Shown here in pieces: positions 1 through 5,279 of a DNA stretch of 6,583 nucleotides. Position 1 is the stretch's first letter. Each line of letters starts with the position of its first letter. Origin of the DNA: Erysipelotrichaceae bacterium (GTDB taxonomy: Bacteria > Bacillota_I > Bacilli_A > Erysipelotrichales > Erysipelotrichaceae). The DNA is taken from NCBI GenBank assembly GCA_900770275.1, contig CAAGJS010000279.1:1-6583 (forward strand), written 5' to 3'. The position numbers were made by a program, and so were the translations under genes. The notes below the pieces were generated by a model, which had not been told where the DNA came from, ran no database searches, and saw only the letters and a program-made list of their open reading frames with translations.

Positions 1-227
1 TTCGCTCTGACAGCGGCATGGAAGTTCTGATTCATGTTGGCGTTGATACCGTGAACATGAATGGCGATGGCTTTGAAAGCTTCGTGAAGCAGGATGATGT
101 CGTCAAGAAGGGACAGAAGATCCTGACCTTCGATCGTAAGAAGATTAAGGAAGCAGGTCATCCGGATACTGTCATCGTTGCCCTGACCAACGGTGCCGAG
201 TTCCAGAATGTAACAAAAGCTGCGTAA
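1..227 (+). CDS. PTS sugar transporter EIIA domain (glucose family), C-terminal part
   Basis: Only the 3' end is present; the frame is open from the left edge (first full codon at base 3), so the ATG at 18 is an internal Met. The visible segment begins RSDSGMEVLIHVGVDTV, the signature around the phosphorylated histidine of the glucose-type EIIA domain (E. coli Crr has VHFGIDTV at the same place). The His of LIHVGVDTV is therefore the likely phospho-carrier that takes phosphate from HPr and passes it to an EIIB domain. The following GDGFESFV, VKKGQKIL and FDRKKIKEAGH segments match the rest of the EIIA beta-sandwich, ending with the usual DTVIVALTN strand. It could be a stand-alone EIIA or the last domain of a fused EIIBCA permease; the upstream part is outside the window. 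A terminator follows, so it is transcriptionally separate from the next gene. Confidence 0.9.
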   Translation, partial: RSDSGMEVLIHVGVDTVNMNGDGFESFVKQDDVVKKGQKILTFDRKKIKEAGHPDTVIVALTNGAEFQNVTKAA

Positions 228-254
228 TCGCGCAGGCTAATCAGCAGAATTCAT

Positions 255-302
255 GAGCCCATAGTGGGAAATCCATATAGGTTTCCTGCTATGGGCTTTC
301 TT
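255..302 (+). terminator. Rho-independent terminator after the EIIA gene
   Basis: A perfect 9-bp stem pairs AGCCCATAG (256-264) with CTATGGGCT (289-297). Inner GGAAA/TTTCC pairing extends the stem with a small bulge. A T-rich run (TTTCTTTG) follows directly. It starts 28 bases after the EIIA stop codon, the expected place for a terminator. Confidence 0.85.
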
Positions 303-350
303 TGCGTTTATACTATATTCATTAGAACTGTTCTTCGGGGGAATAGAGGG

Positions 351-1508
351 ATGAAAAAGATCAGATTTGGGAGTGCCATATTTGCGGCCAGTCTTCTGGC
401 ATCACTGTTTCTGTGTCCTTTTGAAATGGTACGTGCAGAAGATACGCAGGACGATGGCACATCTACGGAGCATGGACCCTGGCAGGTGGGAGAATCCTAT
501 TATGAGACTCTTCAGGACGCCGTTGATGCAAATCCATCCGGGGCTGTCATTAACTTCGTAAAACCCAGTGATCAGACAAGTGATTATGGCTTCACCACAG
601 ATCCTGGTGTTGTTATAGCCGGCTCTGGTGATTATACGATCAATATGAAAGGGTCCATTGTGCAGTTTTATGGAACAGCAGAAGGCTGCAACAGTGATAT
701 CGTACTTCGTCCCGGCAGCAGATTAACCATTGATTGTGGTGATGGTGAGAATACTGGGATGATCATTGCGTCTCAAGGAGCGGATGCCTTAATAGAAAAC
801 TATTCAGATCTGACGATTACGGATTCTCAGATTTATGGACCGGGAACCCCTGGTTCAGCCGCAGTTTATTCCGTCAGTGGAAATGTAATTCTGAATGGAA
901 AAACGGATATTTCGACCGCCATCAATGATCAAGGGAAGGAAACATACGCAATCACGGTTGGCTATGACGCAAAGAACTATCCCAAAGGTACCAGTGTAAC
1001 CCTAGATACCACCGGATATGTAAACAGTCCTGTGACTTTTGTGAATATTGGTGAGGAAGCCGGGACATCCTCGAAAGCCACAAGTTCACTGACGATTCTG
1101 AACGGTACGATTCGTCCAAACTTCAAGGTTCCGACTTCTGATGCCTTCCTGACCGATGGTAAATTGTCCCGTGCAAATCTTTCCATCAAAGGCGGTACTT
1201 TCATTAACGGTTTTAATTCTGAACGACAGATTCCTGGCTATATCGATTTCAGGGATTATCTTGCGGATGGATATGCGTTTGATGAAAAAGGAAATGTCAC
1301 AGGCCATGATCCAGAAGTCACTGCTTCTCCAGCCGCACCTGCAGTTTCACCCGCCGTATATGATGATGGCGGACCATTTACGAAGGATGATTGCGGCAAT
1401 GTGTATGACCGCTGGGGCAACAGAATCTGGAGTGCTCCGACATGCATCGTGAGCGAGAATGCAACTTCTGATCGTAAGAGTGTCCTAGGTACCGGCGTGA
1501 TCAAATAG
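351..1508 (+). CDS. Secreted protein of unknown function with beta-helix-like repeats
   Basis: About 385 aa. The frame extends up to a GTG at 264, but that codon lies inside the terminator hairpin. ATG 351 is preferred: it has GGGGGA 8 bases upstream and gives a textbook signal peptide (MKKIRFG, hydrophobic core about residues 8-24, cleavage likely after VRA at 29). The mature N-terminus has WQVGESYYETLQDAVD, like the ETLQ.A.. openings of surface proteins. Residues about 116-163 and 246-288 contain short strand-turn units (SRLTIDCGDG, SDLTITDSQI, SSLTILNGTI, LSIKGGTF) typical of right-handed beta-helix proteins. Then come a DYLADGYAFD segment (about 301-310), a Pro/Ala/Ser linker (about 323-336) and a tail with CGNVYDRWGNRIWSAPTC between Cys348 and Cys365. 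No LPXTG motif or transmembrane anchor is seen, so it is probably released or held non-covalently. It is flanked by terminators and looks monocistronic. The ligand or substrate cannot be told from sequence. Confidence 0.85.
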   Translation: MKKIRFGSAIFAASLLASLFLCPFEMVRAEDTQDDGTSTEHGPWQVGESYYETLQDAVDANPSGAVINFVKPSDQTSDYGFTTDPGVVIAGSGDYTINMKGSIVQFYGTAEGCNSDIVLRPGSRLTIDCGDGENTGMIIASQGADALIENYSDLTITDSQIYGPGTPGSAAVYSVSGNVILNGKTDISTAINDQGKETYAITVGYDAKNYPKGTSVTLDTTGYVNSPVTFVNIGEEAGTSSKATSSLTILNGTIRPNFKVPTSDAFLTDGKLSRANLSIKGGTFINGFNSERQIPGYIDFRDYLADGYAFDEKGNVTGHDPEVTASPAAPAVSPAVYDDGGPFTKDDCGNVYDRWGNRIWSAPTCIVSENATSDRKSVLGTGVIK

Positions 1509-1534
1509 GAAATTTCCGGCTTCACAAGGCAAGG

Positions 1535-1583
1535 CCATGACAGTCAATCATGCGATGAACATGAACGGTTGTCATGGATTTTT
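1535..1583 (+). terminator. Rho-independent terminator after the secreted-protein gene
   Basis: CCATGACA (1535-1542) pairs perfectly with TGTCATGG (1570-1577). The stem can grow to 11 bp with two G-U pairs and one C-G pair (1543-1545 with 1567-1569). ATTTTTG follows directly. The loop is long (about 21-27 bases), so strength is uncertain, but the position 27 bases after the stop codon fits. Confidence 0.72.
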
Positions 1584-1587
1584 GATA

Positions 1588-1619
1588 TTTCCTGGCATTC
1601 GTAAACAATTTTCAGGAAA
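1588..1619. repeat. Short inverted repeat TTTCCTG / CAGGAAA
   Basis: A 7-bp perfect inverted repeat (1588-1594 and 1613-1619) with an 18-base loop lies just after the terminator and just before the first operon promoter. It could be a backup hairpin for readthrough from the secreted-protein gene or a protein site; nothing in the sequence decides between these. Confidence 0.4.
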
Positions 1620-1622
1620 CGT

Positions 1623-1651
1623 TTTGCAGACGGTACTTTTGTGAATATAAT
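1623..1651 (+). promoter_or_regulatory. Candidate promoter P1 of the hydrogenase operon
   Basis: A perfect -10 box TATAAT (1646-1651) is preceded at 17 bp by TTTGCA (1623-1628), which matches four of six bases of the sigma-A -35 box. The predicted start is near 1658, giving a leader of about 140 bases. The -10 lies exactly in the loop between the arms of the inverted repeat at 1634-1670, so a protein bound there would cover it. Confidence 0.6.
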
Positions 1652-1670
1652 GGAAATAGTCACAAAAGTA
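1634..1670. promoter_or_regulatory. Perfect 11-bp inverted repeat around the P1 -10 box, candidate operator
   Basis: TACTTTTGTGA (1634-1644) and TCACAAAAGTA (1660-1670) are exact reverse complements separated by 15 bases that contain TATAAT. The left arm lies upstream of the predicted start of transcription, so this is more likely a DNA site than an RNA hairpin. Each arm carries TTGTGA, the half-site sequence reported for some Rex redox repressors, but the 15-base gap is longer than a normal Rex box. The regulator is not identified. Confidence 0.6.
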
Positions 1671-1681
1671 AGCGCTAACAT
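1666..1681. promoter_or_regulatory. cre-like catabolite-response site (CcpA)
   Basis: AAGTAAGCGCTAACAT matches the cre consensus WTGNAANCGNWNNCAW at every fixed position except one (A instead of T at the second base). It lies about 8-24 bases after the predicted P1 start, a position where CcpA binding usually represses. It overlaps the right arm of the inverted repeat by five bases, so the two sites may compete. Binding is inferred only from the match. Confidence 0.6.
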
Positions 1682-1712
1682 TTATCTTTTCGCTGAAAAT
1701 GTACAGGCAGCG

Positions 1713-1742
1713 TTGTGAAACAATGTCCGCTTCCGCTATAAT
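1713..1742 (+). promoter_or_regulatory. Candidate promoter P2 of the hydrogenase operon
   Basis: A second perfect -10 box TATAAT (1737-1742) has TTGTGA (1713-1718) 18 bp upstream as a four-of-six -35 box. The predicted start is near 1749, giving a leader of about 50 bases. The -35 is itself part of the TTGTGAAACAA element described separately. Confidence 0.6.
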
Positions 1743-1771
1743 GTAGGAATAGGTAGATATTTGTTTCACAA
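1713..1771. promoter_or_regulatory. TTGTGAAACAA / TTGTTTCACAA paired elements bracketing P2
   Basis: TTGTGAAACAA (1713-1723) overlaps the P2 -35, and its exact reverse complement TTGTTTCACAA (1761-1771) lies about 12-22 bases after the predicted P2 start. Each arm is also a near-palindrome of the form TTGT-N3-ACAA or TTGT-N3-ACAA inverted. With the P1 repeat they make four TTGTGA/TCACAA hexamers in alternating orientation over 133 bases. In a P1 transcript the arms could also pair as RNA. Confidence 0.5.
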
Positions 1772-1786
1772 AATCATTTAGATCAT

Positions 1787-1793
1787 AGGAGAG
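1787..1793 (+). promoter_or_regulatory. Ribosome binding site of the nuoE-like gene
   Basis: AGGAGAG ends five bases before the ATG at 1799. It is the strong entry site for the first gene of the operon and fixes the start codon. Confidence 0.8.
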
Positions 1794-1798
1794 CATAT

Positions 1799-2290
1799 AT
1801 GGAGAAATTGAATCAGGCATCATTGGCAAAGATTCAACAGATCGTGGAGGCTCATAAAGGGGAGCCGGGTCCCGTCATCGTCATGTTACATGAGGTGCAG
1901 GATTCCTTCGGCTACATTCCTTTTGAAGCGATGAAGGCGATTTCGGAAGCGACCGGCACCAGCGTTGCGGAAGTCTATGGTGTCGTCTGTTTCTATGCGC
2001 AGTTTACGACACAGCCGAAAGGCCGTCATGTCATCAATGTGTGCCTTGGTACTGCCTGCTACGTTAAGGGATCGCAGGCCTTGATTGATGAAGCGATCAA
2101 GATGACCGGCGCAATGATCAACGGTACAAGCGAAGACGGTATGTTCTCGCTGGATGCGACACGGTGTCTTGGTGCATGTGGTCTGGCACCGGTATGTGTC
2201 ATTGATGGCGCCGTTCATGGCAGCTGCACTGTCGCTGTTCTTGATAATGAAATCAACCGCATTCGTGCAGAAGAGGGCGTTCGGGCATGA
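1799..2290 (+). CDS. hydC: NuoE/HydC-like [2Fe-2S] subunit of NAD-linked [FeFe] hydrogenase
   Basis: 163 aa, the usual length for the 24-kDa NuoE family. An N-terminal helical region (about 5-65, with GPVIVMLHEVQDSFGYIP and VAEVYGVVCFYAQF) leads to a thioredoxin-fold domain that binds one [2Fe-2S] cluster. The four ligands are visible as Cys82 and Cys87 (VCLGTACYVKG) and Cys123 and Cys127 (RCLGACGLAP), the classic C-x4-C and C-x3-C pattern. In HydABC-type hydrogenases this subunit works with the flavin subunit HydB (NuoF-like) and the catalytic HydA in the cytoplasm, moving electrons between NAD(H), reduced ferredoxin and H2. NuoE proteins also occur in formate dehydrogenases, but the H-cluster-like gene and NuoF gene downstream favour hydrogenase. 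It is the first gene after the promoter region and its stop overlaps the next start (ATGA). Confidence 0.92.
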   Translation: MEKLNQASLAKIQQIVEAHKGEPGPVIVMLHEVQDSFGYIPFEAMKAISEATGTSVAEVYGVVCFYAQFTTQPKGRHVINVCLGTACYVKGSQALIDEAIKMTGAMINGTSEDGMFSLDATRCLGACGLAPVCVIDGAVHGSCTVAVLDNEINRIRAEEGVRA

Positions 2291-2643
2291 AGCTTGCCAT
2301 GGTCAGGCAGCTGACAGCTGCTGTACCACTCTCTTCCTGCTCTCTGGATGAGAATTATGAAGTTCAATCGGCTTTTGCGTCGGATCTGATGAGTGATGCG
2401 CTGCGGATGATCAGCGACCATACGGAAGAAGTGCTTCTGATCACCGGCCTGTGCAATCCGCAGATTCTCAAGACGGCAGAGATGCTTGATGTTCATGCGA
2501 TTCTTCTTGTCCGTGGCAAGCAGCCGCAGGCCGATCTGGAAGAGCTGCTGAAGACGACGGATATTGCGGTGCTGTCCACGGATCTTACGATGTATGAAGC
2601 CTGCGGAAGGCTGTATGAAGGCGGGCTGAAAGGCCTGCAATGA
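2287..2643 (+). CDS. DRTGG-like domain protein of the hydrogenase operon
   Basis: 118 aa, soluble, no enzyme motif seen. Residues about 28-115 look like the DRTGG-type regulatory domain: SAFASDLMSDALRM, then VLLITGLCNPQILKTAEMLD, AILLVRGKQP and VLSTDLTMYEACGRLYEGG. The DRTGG motif itself is not kept; ASDLMSDAL occupies its neighbourhood. The same series of segments occurs in the protein at 4252-4578 (WITVQAH, VIFADGVRPDD, VVSPLSVYETA), so the two are paralogues. Related domains occur in HPr kinase, phosphotransacetylase and CBS-pyrophosphatases, where they are thought to be regulatory; members encoded beside hydrogenases have no proven role that I know of. The start overlaps the nuoE stop by four bases and its own stop overlaps the next start, which implies coupled translation. 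Confidence 0.82.
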   Translation: MKLAMVRQLTAAVPLSSCSLDENYEVQSAFASDLMSDALRMISDHTEEVLLITGLCNPQILKTAEMLDVHAILLVRGKQPQADLEELLKTTDIAVLSTDLTMYEACGRLYEGGLKGLQ

Positions 2644-3065
2644 TCGTTCTTCATAAGACATGGAACGTGGAGAAAGATGACTATGCCCATGCTGGTGATG
2701 CAAGCATGGCAATCAAGCGTTATCTGAGTCAGATCGGAATTCCGGCACCGCTGCTTAGAAGAATCGGCATCTGCTGCTATGAAGCGGAGATCAATATGAT
2801 CATCCATGCTTATGGCGGCGTCATAACGCTGGATGTTGAAGATGATGGTTCTCTGCGGTTCGTCTTCCGCGATCCCGGCCCTGGCATTCCGGATATCGCT
2901 CTTGCCATGACACCTGGCTGGTCTACCGCTTCGGAAAAGGCAAGGGAAATGGGCTTTGGGGCAGGTATGGGCTTAGTCAATATCAAGGATCAGTCCGATA
3001 GCTTTGACCTTCGGTCTTCTCCCGCCGGAACGATTCTGACGATTGGTTTTAAGGTGAATGGATGA
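2640..3065 (+). CDS. Stand-alone HATPase-fold protein (RsbW/anti-sigma-like)
   Basis: 141 aa, essentially a single GHKL ATP-binding domain. The N box is CCYEAEINMIIHA (Glu48, Glu50, Asn52), the G1 box is DPGPGIPD (78-85) and the G2 box is GFGAGMGLVNIK (105-116). This order and the short length match serine-protein kinases of the RsbW/SpoIIAB type more than sensor kinases; there is no His-phosphoacceptor domain. Such proteins phosphorylate or hold a partner protein in the cytoplasm. No sigma factor or STAS anti-anti-sigma protein is visible nearby, so the partner is unknown; the adjacent H-cluster-like or DRTGG-like proteins are candidates by context only. It starts by a four-base overlap with the previous gene and overlaps the next gene the same way. 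Confidence 0.85.
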   Translation: MIVLHKTWNVEKDDYAHAGDASMAIKRYLSQIGIPAPLLRRIGICCYEAEINMIIHAYGGVITLDVEDDGSLRFVFRDPGPGIPDIALAMTPGWSTASEKAREMGFGAGMGLVNIKDQSDSFDLRSSPAGTILTIGFKVNG

Positions 3066-4255
3066 AAACAACAGTTACCTATACCTTATCGCGATGTGTA
3101 AAGTGCCTGCGTTGTATACAGAGCTGTCCAACGTCAGCTTTGAGTATGCAGAACAACCGGATCCGGATCGATCAGGATCTGTGTCTCAACTGCGGCAAAT
3201 GCATACACACATGCCAATCCAAGGGACTGACTGCCCAGGGAAGTACACTGGCAGATATCGCGAACTATGACGTAACTGTATGTCTTGTTCCATCGGCTTT
3301 GACAACCCGCTGCTCCTCCGGCTTTGAGGCGCGGCAGATGTTCTACGCATTGAAGAAGCTTGGCTTCGATGAAGTCGTGGATCTTTCGCCCTATGAGGGA
3401 AGAATACATAACGAGTTTGTCCTTGAATCTTCAACGGAAATTGAAACATCAATCACTTCGTTCTGTCCCGTGATCAACCGGCTGATTCAGCTGCAGTATC
3501 CTATGCTTGCACAGGATCAGGCGCCGCTGCGCTATCCATCGGAGGCGGCTGCCCGCGACCTTCGCGAACGTATGAAAGATCAGGGGACGGTCGGCATCTT
3601 CCTGCTTTGCGAATGTGAGGCAAAGCTTGCATTGGCAAAGTATCCCTATGGCAATACGGAGTATGAAGTGGATCATGCCCTGTCTGCCGTTGATCTGATG
3701 CCACAGCTTCGCAAGCATTTCAGCGATGGCGTCGATGAACTGACGATCTGCGATGAGGGATTCCGGATGGCAAATCCATCGCAGTTAAACGATGATGCGG
3801 ACTTCCTTGTCGTCGATGGACTGGAGCGCTGCAGCAACGTTCTTTCGATGGTTGAGTTCCATCAGCTGCCGATGTACCGGGGACTGGAGCTGTATGCCTG
3901 TGCCAATGGCTGTATTGGAGGGCATCTGTTATGGGGTAACAGCTATGCGTCCCGCAAGAATACTTCCGTTTTGCTGAAGGATCTGCGCGAAAAGGAGAAA
4001 GCTGTGCTTTCTTCCAACGCACTCCACGTTTCATCCCGGGCATTTACAACCGATGATACGCGCAGCTTCCAGGAGAAGCTTGCCGCGTTTCAGAAGATTC
4101 AGCAGAATCTGGAACAGTTGCCGGGCTTTGACTGCAGCGCCTGCGGTTTCCAGACCTGCCGGAAGATGGCGGAAATGATTGTCGATGGAAAGAAAACGCT
4201 GAACGACTGCCGTGTACTTGCGGCAGAGGATAGTCCCCGGGAGGATTCCATATGA
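3062..4255 (+). CDS. Ferredoxin/H-cluster-like protein, putative sensory [FeFe] hydrogenase
   Basis: 397 aa. Two [4Fe-4S] ferredoxin motifs lie at the N-terminus (Cys12/15/18/22 and Cys41/44/47/51). The middle is a [FeFe]-hydrogenase large-subunit domain. Its three cluster loops can be aligned: TSFCP (132-136) with TSCCP, CECEAK (183-188) with MPCxAK, and ACANGCIGG (279-287) with the CPxGCxxGG loop. Cys135, Cys185, Cys280 and Cys284 would be the H-cluster ligands, but the proton-transfer Cys before Cys135 is Phe134 and the Met-Pro of the second loop is Cys-Glu. The C-terminus carries a further Fe-S motif (Cys358, Cys361, Cys366, Cys383) of the type found in CorA/RnfB-like 'Fe-S' domains. Catalytic HydA proteins are longer and keep these residues, so a sensory or electron-relay role (group C/D-like) is inferred; no PAS domain is present. 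It overlaps both neighbours by four bases. Confidence 0.82.
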   Translation: MKTTVTYTLSRCVKCLRCIQSCPTSALSMQNNRIRIDQDLCLNCGKCIHTCQSKGLTAQGSTLADIANYDVTVCLVPSALTTRCSSGFEARQMFYALKKLGFDEVVDLSPYEGRIHNEFVLESSTEIETSITSFCPVINRLIQLQYPMLAQDQAPLRYPSEAAARDLRERMKDQGTVGIFLLCECEAKLALAKYPYGNTEYEVDHALSAVDLMPQLRKHFSDGVDELTICDEGFRMANPSQLNDDADFLVVDGLERCSNVLSMVEFHQLPMYRGLELYACANGCIGGHLLWGNSYASRKNTSVLLKDLREKEKAVLSSNALHVSSRAFTTDDTRSFQEKLAAFQKIQQNLEQLPGFDCSACGFQTCRKMAEMIVDGKKTLNDCRVLAAEDSPREDSI

Positions 4256-4578
4256 ACGTTAATGAGCTCATTGAAAAAACAGGATGGACACTTGTGTGCG
4301 GCGATGGAACCAGGGAAATCCATGGCGGCTGCTGCGGGGATCTCTTGAGCCGGGTGATGGGAAACGGACCGGCTGGCAGTGCCTGGATCACGGTGCAGGC
4401 GCATCGCAATGTGATCGCCATCGCATCGCTTCGAGAATTTGCCTGCGTCATCTTTGCCGATGGCGTCAGGCCGGATGATGCATTGATTGATCTTGCCACG
4501 CAGGAAGGTGTGACGCTGGTCGTCAGTCCGCTATCGGTCTATGAAACAGCCAAAGCGATGGCGGCTGCCGGGATCTGA
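4252..4578 (+). CDS. Second DRTGG-like domain protein
   Basis: 108 aa, soluble. The N-terminus MNVNELIEKTGWTLVCG and the loop EIHGGCCGDLLSRVMG (23-37) replace the DRTGG motif but keep its Gly-Gly and the following Asp-Leu-Leu-Ser. The core AWITVQAHRNVIAIASLREF (44-63), VIFADGVRPDD (66-76) and VVSPLSVYETAKAM (90-103) match the domain family and are parallel to the protein at 2287-2643. Sequences of this kind are sometimes labelled serine kinase by distant similarity to HPr kinase, but there is no P-loop here, so kinase activity is unlikely. Function is unknown; its place directly after the H-cluster-like gene suggests a shared complex. Its start overlaps the previous stop (ATGA) and its stop overlaps the next start (TGATG). 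Confidence 0.82.
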   Translation: MNVNELIEKTGWTLVCGDGTREIHGGCCGDLLSRVMGNGPAGSAWITVQAHRNVIAIASLREFACVIFADGVRPDDALIDLATQEGVTLVVSPLSVYETAKAMAAAGI

Positions 4579-5279
4579 TGTATTACGATCTTCACATTCA
4601 CAGCTGTCTTTCTCCCTGTGCAGATGATTCGATGACGCCGCACAACATCTGCAACATGGCGATAATCAAAGGTCTCGATCTGATCGCAGTGACGGATCAT
4701 AACAGTCTGCGCCAGCAGAAGCGGATCCAGGAAGCCGCACAACAATGCGGGATACGGATCCTGTATGGCGTCGAGCTGCAGAGTATTGAAGAGGTCCACT
4801 GTCTTGGGTATTTCAAAAGTCTTGTTCAGGCAGATGCGTTTCAGAAGTGGATCGATGAACATCTGCCCGTCACACCGAATGATCCAAACTGGTTTGGAAG
4901 AGAGATTCTCTGTGATGAGAACGACGATGTGGAACAGTACGAGGATCGACTTCTGCTGGTATCCCTGGACGCAGATCTGAATGCCTGTGTCGATGCCGTT
5001 CATCATTTTGGCGGAACAGCGGTACTGGCACATGTACTTGGAAGAGAAAACTCCGTGATGACACAGCTTGGATTTCTTCCCGAAGATCTTGCCTTCGATG
5101 GACTGGAGACACGCAATGAAGAAGAAAAAGCTGAAATGATCCTGCTTCATCCATGGTTAAAGAATCGTGATTGTCTCTGGCTGATGAATTCGGATGCGCA
5201 TCGGCTGATCGATATCAGTGAAGCGGAACATATACTTCCTGAAACTTACGCAGAAAGGCTTGGTATCCACGATGCTTGA
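4578..5279 (+). CDS. PHP-domain metal-dependent phosphoesterase
   Basis: 233 aa. The PHP motifs are in order: DLHIHSCLSP (His6, His8), VTDHNS (Asp40, His41), YGVELQS (Glu66), EVHCLGYF (His74), LAHVLGR (His152) and NSDAHRL (Asp206, His208). Together these can form the usual multi-metal centre. Residues about 97-125 form the insert found in this subgroup of PHP proteins, next to RLLLVSLDAD. Relatives include the RNase AM/YciV nucleases and nucleotide phosphatases; the true substrate here (RNA, a nucleotide, or a phosphorylated partner) cannot be told. Its place between a DRTGG-like gene and a HATPase gene suggests it may act in the same signalling set, perhaps removing phosphate, which is inference. 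It shares one base with the previous gene and overlaps the next by eight bases. Confidence 0.88.
   Translation: MYYDLHIHSCLSPCADDSMTPHNICNMAIIKGLDLIAVTDHNSLRQQKRIQEAAQQCGIRILYGVELQSIEEVHCLGYFKSLVQADAFQKWIDEHLPVTPNDPNWFGREILCDENDDVEQYEDRLLLVSLDADLNACVDAVHHFGGTAVLAHVLGRENSVMTQLGFLPEDLAFDGLETRNEEEKAEMILLHPWLKNRDCLWLMNSDAHRLIDISEAEHILPETYAERLGIHDA

Noticed and set aside
264..350. N-terminal extension of the secreted protein starting at GTG 264
   Set aside because: It lies within the terminator hairpin, has no ribosome site, and would bury the signal peptide behind 29 residues; ATG 351 has a good site and a clean signal peptide.
303..350. A promoter for the secreted-protein gene near TATACT/TATATT (309-319)
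   Set aside because: The -10-like sequences are present, but no convincing -35 box lies at 16-18 bp, so it is not listed as a feature.
1634..1670. A canonical Rex box or CRP/FNR site at the P1 inverted repeat
   Set aside because: The half-sites fit, but the gap between TTGTGA and TCACAA is 15 bases, against about 4-6 in the usual Rex, CRP and FNR sites, so only a candidate operator is reported.
1634..1670. An RNA attenuator hairpin or riboswitch formed by the inverted repeat
   Set aside because: The left arm is upstream of the predicted P1 start and would not be transcribed; no T-run or known riboswitch core follows.
2215..2712. Antisense open frame of about 165 codons opposite the first DRTGG-like gene
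   Set aside because: It spans three overlapping + strand genes, with no domain, promoter or ribosome site of its own.
3062..4255. The catalytic HydA subunit of the hydrogenase
   Set aside because: It is too short and lacks the proton-transfer Cys and the Met-Pro of the second loop; true HydA is expected after the nuoF-like gene.
4539..5150. Antisense open frame of about 203 codons opposite the PHP gene
   Set aside because: It mirrors a gene with clear PHP motifs, shows no recognisable domain and has no plausible ribosome site.
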